Assembly: GCA_017439615.1 (NCBI GenBank)
Contig: JAFSIU010000152.1
Coordinates: forward strand, 1 to 5,515
Reading direction: 5' to 3'
From: Bacillota bacterium
Lineage (GTDB): Bacteria > Bacillota > Dehalobacteriia > UBA4068
DNA: 5,515 bases
Positions 1 through 5,515 of the stretch are shown piece after piece (position 1 is the stretch's first letter; each line of letters starts with the position of its first letter). The notes below the pieces were generated by a model, which saw only the letters and a program-made list of their open reading frames with translations, made no database searches and was not told the origin of the DNA. Both the position numbers and the translations under genes were made by a program.

Positions 1-1101
<1,101 letters not shown>

Positions 1102-1128
1102 TTATTTAACCCAACGGGGAAAAGCTAC

Positions 1129-4100
1129 TTAGAACTCTTCGTCCGAATCTTCCATTGTATCGGCATCAAGGAGAGATGCATCAAATTCCAGATCATCAAT
1201 ATCTGTCATCTCGGGAAGGATATCTTCCAGGCTTTCGAGATTGGCGATGCTTTCCTCAAGCTTGCTGTCATCAAGATCAAGATCATCGTCCTCATCTTCT
1301 TCATCTGCAGAATCGAGGAAGCCGTCATCGCTGGGCAAAGAAGCGACATAAGCGGCTTCTTCATCACCGACTGCGATGCTGTCAAGCTCGAGAGAACGGG
1401 CTCTTGCTCTGGGATCATCATCGTCATCATCCTCACGGATCTCAATGATCTCATTGTCAGCGGAGAGGACATTGACATCCAGACACAAGCTCTGCAATTC
1501 CTTGATAAGAACGCGGAAGGATTCGGGAACACCTGCTTCGGGAACATTTTCACCTTTGACGATAGCTTCATAGGTCTTGACACGGCCCACGATATCGTCA
1601 GACTTGACAGTGAGCATTTCCTGCAGGGTGTATGCTGCACCATATGCTTCCAGAGCCCAAACTTCCATTTCGCCGAAGCGCTGGCCGCCGAATTGAGCTT
1701 TACCGCCCAAGGGCTGCTGAGTAACCAGAGAGTAAGGACCGGTGGAACGGGCGTGAATCTTGTCATCTACCAGGTGGTGCAGCTTGAGCATATAGGTATA
1801 ACCGGTGGTGATGGGATTATCAAAGGGAAGACCGGTTCTGCCATCATAGAGAATACTCTTGCCGTCAACCGGGAAGCCTGCCTCTTTAAGAGTATCGGCA
1901 ATATCGGTTTCGGTTGCACCGTCGAAGACGGGAGTTGCGATATGAATACCGAGCTCATGAGCAGCTTTGCCAAGGTGGCATTCAAGAATCTGACCGATGT
2001 TCATACGGGAAGGAACGCCCAGAGGATTGAGCACGATATCAACAGGAGTGCCATCGGGCAGGAAGGGCATATCGCAAACAGGAAGAATGCGGGAAACAAC
2101 ACCCTTGTTACCGTGGCGGCCTGCCATTTTATCACCGACAGAAATCTTACGTTTCTGTGCGAGATATATACGGACAAGTTTATTTACGCCGGGTGATAAT
2201 TCATCGCCGTTTTCACGGGTGAATTCCTTGACATCGACAACGATGCCGCTTTCACCGTGGCGGGTGCGCAAGGAGGTATCTCTGACTTCTCTTGCCTTTT
2301 CACCGAAGATGGCACGCAGCAGGCGTTCTTCGGCAGTCAGTTCGGTTTCGCCCTTGGGGGTTACCTTACCGACAAGAATATCGCCGGGTTTGACCTCGGC
2401 ACCGACACGGATAATGCCATCGGCATCAAGATTGATAAGAGCATCATCACCGACATTAGGGATATCACGGGTGATATCCTCGGGACCGAGTTTGGTATCG
2501 CGGGCTTCACATTCATATTCTTCGATATGAATGGAGGTATAATAATCATCCTTGACCAAACGCTGAGAAAGCAGAATTGCGTCCTCATAGTTATAGCCTT
2601 CCCAGGTCATATATGCGACGAGAACATTTCTGCCCAAAGCCAATTCGCCGAGATCGGTTGCGGGACCATCAGCAATGGGAGTACCTGCTTTGACCTTTTG
2701 CCCCTTCTTGACAATGGGCTTCTGATTGATGCAGGTGCTCTGGTTGGAGCGCTGATATTTCAGCAAATCATGTCTTTCCAAGTCGCCTTCATCGGTACGG
2801 ATGATGATTTCATCAGCTGTTACACGCTCGATGATACCATCGTGGACAGCCTTTTCACCAACAAAGGAGTCGATAGCTGCCTTATACTCCATACCGGTAC
2901 CTACCAAAGGAGCCTCGGGAACAAGCAACGGAACAGCCTGTCTCTGCATGTTGGCACCCATCAAAGCACGGTTTGCGTCATCATGCTCAAGGAAGGGGAT
3001 CAATGCGGTAGCAACAGAAACGAGCTGACGGGGGCTGACATCCATATACTGAGCCTGTTCGGCAGGAACGGTGGAGATGTCAGCGCCGTGGCGAACATTA
3101 AGACGTGCATTGATAAAGCAGCCGTTTTCATCAAGCGGTTCATTTGCCTGAGCAACAACATATTTATCTTCTTCATCTGCTGCGAGATAATCGATCTGAT
3201 CAAGAACGCGGCAATTTTCAACACGGCGATAAGGTGTTTCGATGAAGCCGAATTCATTTACACGGGCATAGGAAGAAAGAGAACCGATGAGACCGATGTT
3301 GGGACCTTCAGGAGTCTCGATCGGGCACATTCTGCCATAGTGGCTGTGATGAACGTCGCGGACTTCGAAGCCTGCTCTTTCACGGGAAAGACCGCCGGGG
3401 CCAAGTGCGGAAAGACGGCGCTTGTGAGTAAGTTCTGCCAAAGGGTTGGTCTGATCCATAAACTGTGAAAGCTGAGAGGATCCAAAGAATTCCTTGACAG
3501 CTGCCACAACAGGACGGATATTGACAAGAGCGGAGGGAGTGATTACATCAGCATCCTGAATGGTCATTCTCTCTCTGACAACTCTTTCCATACGGACAAG
3601 ACCGATACGGAACTGATTCTGCAAAAGCTCGCCTACGCAGCGGAGACGACGATTGCCGAGATGGTCGATATCATCGGGCTCATGTTGACCGTCCATCAGC
3701 TCGAGGAAATATTTGATGGTTGCCACGATATCGGGCTTGGTCAGATATTTGATATAGTCATTGTAAGCGGGTTTTTCATCGGATTCGATATAAGCCTGAG
3801 CTTCATCATCCCAGACAAGACCCTCTTCATTCATTTTGCGAAGAACGCCGTTATGGAGCTTCTTCTCTACTTTATAGCGGCCGACGCCTGCGAAATCATA
3901 GCGTCTTTCATCAAAGAAGAAGCCATGCAGCAAAGCAGTTGCGGATTCGACTGTGGGCGGATCACCGGGACGCAGACGCTTATAAAGCTCGATCAAAGCC
4001 TCATCGGTGGATTTGGTAGGATCCTTTTCGATAGCAAGCTTAAGACCGCGATGCTCGCCAAATTCGGCATAGATATCCTCATCGGAGGAATAGCCCAAAG

Positions 4101-4686
4101 CACGCAAAAGCACCGTAACGGGCATTTTTCTCATTCTGTCTATACGGGTATAGATAACTTCATTGAGGTCAGTTTCCAATTCCAGCCAGGCACCGCGGTT
4201 AGGGATAACGGTGGAGCCATAAAGCTTGATGCCGGAGGGGTCTATGGTCTGATGGAAATAAACGCCGGGGGAACGGACAAGCTGGCTGACGATAACACGG
4301 TTTGCACCATTGATGATAAAGGTTGCATGGTCGGTCATCAGGGGCAAATCGCCCATGAAGATTTCCTGCTCCTTGACCTCACCGGAATATTTGTTGATAA
4401 GACGGACCTTGACACGCAGAGGAGCTGCATAGGTAGCATCTCTGTCGCGGCATTCCTTGATGGAATATTTTGGCTCACCCAGGGAATAGTCAACGAATTC
4501 CAATACCAGATTTCCTGTGAAATCGGTAATAGGCGAAACATCGGCAAAGATTTCCTTCAAGCCTTTTTCCAAAAACCACTGATATGACTTGGTCTGTACA
4601 TCAATGAGATTGGGCATAGGCATAACATCCGGAATTCTGGCATAGTTTCGCCTTTCTCTCGGTTTGTCACCGACAATTTTTCTCAT
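1129..4686 (-). CDS. rpoB: RNA polymerase beta subunit RpoB (complete, 1185 aa)
   Basis: Beta forms the active-centre cleft of RNA polymerase together with beta' and holds the rifampicin pocket. Numbered from the ATG at 4686: the N-terminal protrusion and lobe motifs include [20 protein letters not shown] near 24-43 and [20 protein letters not shown] near 125-144. The rifampicin region begins [20 protein letters not shown] at 402 and has Asp411, His421 and Ser426, equivalent to E. coli D516, H526 and S531, so it looks rifampicin-sensitive. The flap-tip segment [10 protein letters not shown] is near 789-798. The active-site motif [12 protein letters not shown] is near 851-862, with the two conserved lysines at 853 and 861. 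The C-terminal beta'-anchoring part ends near ELQSLCLDV (about 1063-1071). A 100-residue acidic tail follows. The length is close to Bacillus RpoB (about 1190 aa), and there is no frameshift or insertion. An in-frame GTG 12 nt upstream (4698) overlaps the Shine-Dalgarno AAGGAG and is an unlikely start. It is the first gene of rpoBC, with its own promoter and leader. Confidence 0.99.
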   Translation of the reverse strand: MRKIVGDKPRERRNYARIPDVMPMPNLIDVQTKSYQWFLEKGLKEIFADVSPITDFTGNLVLEFVDYSLGEPKYSIKECRDRDATYAAPLRVKVRLINKYSGEVKEQEIFMGDLPLMTDHATFIINGANRVIVSQLVRSPGVYFHQTIDPSGIKLYGSTVIPNRGAWLELETDLNEVIYTRIDRMRKMPVTVLLRALGYSSDEDIYAEFGEHRGLKLAIEKDPTKSTDEALIELYKRLRPGDPPTVESATALLHGFFFDERRYDFAGVGRYKVEKKLHNGVLRKMNEEGLVWDDEAQAYIESDEKPAYNDYIKYLTKPDIVATIKYFLELMDGQHEPDDIDHLGNRRLRCVGELLQNQFRIGLVRMERVVRERMTIQDADVITPSALVNIRPVVAAVKEFFGSSQLSQFMDQTNPLAELTHKRRLSALGPGGLSRERAGFEVRDVHHSHYGRMCPIETPEGPNIGLIGSLSSYARVNEFGFIETPYRRVENCRVLDQIDYLAADEEDKYVVAQANEPLDENGCFINARLNVRHGADISTVPAEQAQYMDVSPRQLVSVATALIPFLEHDDANRALMGANMQRQAVPLLVPEAPLVGTGMEYKAAIDSFVGEKAVHDGIIERVTADEIIIRTDEGDLERHDLLKYQRSNQSTCINQKPIVKKGQKVKAGTPIADGPATDLGELALGRNVLVAYMTWEGYNYEDAILLSQRLVKDDYYTSIHIEEYECEARDTKLGPEDITRDIPNVGDDALINLDADGIIRVGAEVKPGDILVGKVTPKGETELTAEERLLRAIFGEKAREVRDTSLRTRHGESGIVVDVKEFTRENGDELSPGVNKLVRIYLAQKRKISVGDKMAGRHGNKGVVSRILPVCDMPFLPDGTPVDIVLNPLGVPSRMNIGQILECHLGKAAHELGIHIATPVFDGATETDIADTLKEAGFPVDGKSILYDGRTGLPFDNPITTGYTYMLKLHHLVDDKIHARSTGPYSLVTQQPLGGKAQFGGQRFGEMEVWALEAYGAAYTLQEMLTVKSDDIVGRVKTYEAIVKGENVPEAGVPESFRVLIKELQSLCLDVNVLSADNEIIEIREDDDDDDPRARARSLELDSIAVGDEEAAYVASLPSDDGFLDSADEEDEDDDLDLDDSKLEESIANLESLEDILPEMTDIDDLEFDASLLDADTMEDSDEEF
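1132..1434 (-). other. Acidic C-terminal tail of RpoB
   Basis: This stretch encodes about the last 101 residues of RpoB, after the conserved C-terminal anchor. It starts with six consecutive Asp residues and includes the block [14 protein letters not shown]. By my count 44 residues are Asp or Glu and only 4 are Arg or Lys. At DNA level the Asp runs appear as GAT/GAC triplet repeats, visible on the plus strand as atcatcatcgtcatcatcc at 1414-1432. Acidic, variable C-terminal tails of beta are known in Bacillota, and Bacillus has a shorter one. This example is long and contains hydrophobic spacing ([20 protein letters not shown]) that could form a short amphipathic helix. The composition is observed; any function is unknown. 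Confidence 0.85.
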
Positions 4687-4835
4687 TAATTTCTTCACTC
4701 CTTCAAATTTGCAAAAGGTAGCAACGGAAACAGAGCATGACGCTCAAGCGCCTTTATGGTGGGCTTTTCACTCCAGTCTGAGAGGGGAAAGACAATTCCT
4801 CTCAAAAAAGAGGACAAAAACCCACAATAACGGTA
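4687..4835 (-). promoter_or_regulatory. rpoB 5' leader RNA with alternative hairpins
   Basis: About 150 nt of transcript are predicted between the promoter and the rpoB start. An outer stem pairs GTGGGTTTTT (4825-4816) with AAAAGCCCAC (4768-4759), 10 bp with one G-U. Inside it, AGAGG (4802-4798) has two possible partners. It can pair upstream in TCCTCT/AGAGGA (4814-4809 with 4802-4797). It can also pair downstream in TTGAGAGG/CCTCTCAG (4805-4798 with 4785-4778). These two hairpins exclude each other. With the upstream one formed, GTCT/AGAC (4793-4790 with 4779-4776) could close a second small hairpin. Further on, GGCGC-TTGA-GCGTC (4752-4739) makes a compact tetraloop hairpin. None of these stems is followed by a U run, so this is not a classical terminator-attenuator. 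I could not match it to a known leader family. Regulation is inferred from structure alone. Confidence 0.5.
4698..4703 (-). promoter_or_regulatory. rpoB ribosome binding site
   Basis: AAGGAG on the minus strand lies 11 nt before the ATG at 4684-4686. Its last G is also the first base of an in-frame GTG, so the site cannot serve that GTG and must serve the ATG. This decides the rpoB start. CCTTT at 4718-4714 could pair with GAAGG at 4704-4700 (5 bp including a G-U, 9-nt loop) and partly hide the site, but this hairpin is weak. Confidence 0.75.
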
Positions 4836-4841
4836 CATAAC

Positions 4842-4870
4842 ATAATAACACAAGCTCTTCATGTGGTCAA
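4842..4870 (-). promoter_or_regulatory. Sigma-A-type promoter for rpoBC
   Basis: Read on the minus strand, the -35 is TTGACC (4870-4865; 5 of 6 matches to TTGACA). A spacer of exactly 17 bp follows, then the -10 TATTAT (4847-4842; 5 of 6 matches to TATAAT). The start of transcription would be near 4835. AT-rich DNA just upstream of the -35 (4871-4920) could act as an UP element. The placement upstream of rpoB with no other gene between supports a dedicated rpoBC promoter. Confidence 0.75.
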
Positions 4871-4878
4871 GGAAAATT

Positions 4879-4898
4879 TTTGCAATTCAAAATGCAAA
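4879..4898. repeat. Inverted repeat TTTGCA-N8-TGCAAA between the divergent promoters
   Basis: Perfect 6-bp arms at 4879-4884 and 4893-4898 are spaced 14 bp centre to centre. The symmetry centre falls on the weak -35 of the rightward promoter. The geometry would suit a dimeric regulator. The surrounding DNA is very AT-rich, so chance symmetry is possible and no regulator is visible nearby. Confidence 0.25.
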
Positions 4899-4914
4899 TT
4901 ATATATGATATAAT
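4886..4914 (+). promoter_or_regulatory. Extended -10 promoter for the small membrane-protein gene
   Basis: A perfect TATAAT lies at 4909-4914, preceded by TGA to give an extended -10 (TG-N-TATAAT, 4906-4914). TTCAAA (4886-4891) sits 17 bp upstream as a weak -35 (4 of 6). Transcription would start near 4921, giving a 5' UTR of about 50 nt. The -35 is 15 bp from the -35 of the rpoBC promoter, so the two promoters are back to back and polymerases bound at both could interfere with each other. Confidence 0.65.
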
Positions 4915-4955
4915 GAGTATGGAACATTTTTACACTTTCTGAAGTCAAAATACAT

Positions 4956-4964
4956 AAAGGAGGT
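4956..4964 (+). promoter_or_regulatory. Ribosome binding site of the small membrane-protein gene
   Basis: AAAGGAGGT is a near-perfect complement to the 16S rRNA 3' end and lies 7 nt before the ATG at 4972. An alternative ATG at 4965 in another frame overlaps the end of this site and is therefore not a credible start. Confidence 0.85.
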
Positions 4965-4971
4965 TTGAGTT

Positions 4972-5376
4972 ATGCAAAATCGCAAATTGATTCTGGCTGT
5001 CTTCCCGCTTATAACCATTTTTCTGGAAATGCTGCCATATGGCGCAGTGCTGAATTTTGCCAGACCCGCCACAGACGGTTCGATAGGCCATTTCAGAGAG
5101 ACCTTTTCATATTTCAGCTTGACCCCCTTTGGCTATGCCAATTTCGGCCCATTGCTCACAGCTATCCTTTCCTGTTTGATGCTGGTCTTGATTGCGGTTT
5201 ATATATTTAGCGCAAAAGCAAGCTTCAAAAAAGCTGCCTGCATAACAGGCATAATTGCTGCATTGACCTCATTGATGCCTTTAATAATGGGACTGCGATA
5301 TATAAGTGCGGTTGGATTGCTGATAACAGCAAGCCTTTTCTTTGGGACTGCCCTGCTCTATATGTTTAAGCAATAA
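4972..5376 (+). CDS. Small four-helix membrane protein of unknown function (134 aa)
   Basis: The product is very hydrophobic, with four predicted membrane helices at about residues 6-26, 59-80, 88-108 and 111-131. Positive charges (RK at 4-5, KASFKK at 82-87, K133) place both termini and the middle loop in the cytoplasm. The only sizeable outside loop is 27-58, between helices 1 and 2. It is rich in aromatic and polar residues (FRETFSYFSLTPFGYANFGP at 41-60). The motif LPYGAVLNFA at the end of helix 1 and this loop look like a conserved core. I have a vague impression of similar uncharacterised clostridial proteins but cannot verify it. No catalytic or metal-binding motif is seen; the three cysteines (68, 90 and none paired in a motif) are inside helices. 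The gene has a good promoter and a strong ribosome binding site, so it is real and expressed. It uses ATA for 8 isoleucines, a codon absent from the rpoC segment, which fits ordinary rather than high expression. It is divergent from rpoBC and convergent with rpmF. Function is not assigned. Confidence 0.85.
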   Translation: MQNRKLILAVFPLITIFLEMLPYGAVLNFARPATDGSIGHFRETFSYFSLTPFGYANFGPLLTAILSCLMLVLIAVYIFSAKASFKKAACITGIIAALTSLMPLIMGLRYISAVGLLITASLFFGTALLYMFKQ

Positions 5377-5413
5377 CAAACAAAACAAAAAGGGATGCCA
5401 TACGGCATCCCTT
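5377..5413 (-). terminator. Intrinsic terminator of rpmF
   Basis: A 10-bp perfect stem, AAGGGATGCC/GGCATCCCTT (5390-5399 with 5404-5413), has a 4-nt loop. On the minus strand it is followed by a T-rich tract (TTTTGTTTTGTTTG, 5390-5377). It lies 20 bases past the rpmF stop codon. In the plus direction the hairpin is followed by CGTTCTCCGG, with no U run, so it would end the membrane-protein transcript poorly or not at all. Confidence 0.9.
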
Positions 5414-5433
5414 CGTTCTCCGGATGTACGGAT

Positions 5434-5515
5434 TTACGCTTCCTTGCTGATAACCTGCTTTCCGTTGTAGGAACCGCAAGCTCTGCAAACTCTGTGTGCG
5501 AGGTTGTACTCACCG
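5434..5515 (-). CDS. rpmF: 50S ribosomal protein L32, C-terminal 26 residues (partial, runs off the right edge)
   Basis: L32 is a small protein of the large ribosomal subunit. The visible C terminus contains the hallmark LAHRVCRACGSYNGKQVI, whose CxxC is the second half of the zinc ribbon. The first CxxC pair would lie upstream, outside the window. The protein is about 60 residues in most bacteria, so slightly under half is present. The ending ISKEA then TAA is at 5434-5436. A strong intrinsic terminator follows, so rpmF is the last gene of its transcript. In many Bacillota rpmF follows a DUF177 (YceD-like) gene, which may lie to the right, but this is not visible here. Confidence 0.95.
   Translation of the reverse strand, partial: GEYNLAHRVCRACGSYNGKQVISKEA

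Noticed and set aside
2257..3468. A 403-codon open frame on the plus strand opposite rpoB
   Set aside because: It lies wholly antisense to strongly conserved rpoB codons, has no ribosome binding site or recognisable domain, and its openness follows from rpoB codon bias. The same applies to the long antisense frames at 3661-4587, 1693-2196 and 1997-2530.
4687..4698. GTG at 4698 as the rpoB start (adds MKKL)
   Set aside because: Its G is the last base of the AAGGAG ribosome binding site, leaving no spacing. The ATG at 4686 uses that site and gives a normal N terminus.
4759..4825. The outer leader stem as an intrinsic terminator ahead of rpoB
   Set aside because: The downstream arm is followed by CATAAAGGCGC rather than a U run.
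4687..4835. The leader as the known ribosomal protein L10 leader
   Set aside because: No rplJ follows, and I could not recognise the kink-turn and conserved loop pattern by eye. A covariance-model search would be needed, so I do not claim it.
4965..5210. An 81-codon frame starting at ATG 4965, overlapping the membrane-protein gene in another frame
   Set aside because: Its ATG directly abuts the ribosome binding site AAAGGAGGT, and its product lacks the coherent membrane-helix pattern seen in the frame starting at 4972.
5390..5413. The hairpin as a bidirectional terminator also serving the membrane-protein gene
   Set aside because: On the plus strand it is followed by CGTTCTCCGG with no U tract, so only the minus-strand direction is supported.

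Overview
This is a core-genome window, most likely from a Bacillota bacterium of clostridial type. The RpoB and RpoC sequences follow the short Gram-positive pattern, with no large lineage insertions. RpoB carries the Bacillus/Clostridium form of the rifampicin region, purine-rich Shine-Dalgarno sequences are strong, and base composition is moderate. I cannot name the genus from sequence alone.

Layout: the minus strand holds the transcription operon rpoB-rpoC. The 5' part of rpoC (361 codons, running off the left edge) lies at 1-1083, with complete rpoB upstream of it at 1129-4686 and a 45-base gap between them. Upstream of rpoB is a leader of about 150 nt with several possible hairpins, including two that cannot form together, and a good sigma-A-type promoter at 4842-4870. 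Back-to-back with it is an extended -10 promoter (4886-4914) reading the other way into a small four-helix membrane protein of unknown function (4972-5376). A strong intrinsic terminator (5377-5413) then ends a convergent minus-strand gene, rpmF (ribosomal protein L32), of which only the last 26 codons are present.

How the genes relate: rpoB and rpoC encode the two large catalytic subunits of RNA polymerase and are evidently co-transcribed. In many bacteria rpoB lies directly downstream of rplJ-rplL. Here it has its own promoter and leader instead, next to a divergent membrane gene, so expression of the polymerase subunits appears uncoupled from the L10/L12 genes at this locus. The most interesting parts are the rpoB leader (alternative hairpins, and a possible 11-codon upstream ORF ending at the rpoB ribosome binding site), the strongly acidic C-terminal tail of RpoB, and the unassigned membrane protein. 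I see no mobile element, CRISPR array, tRNA or rRNA, and no defence or novel multi-gene system.
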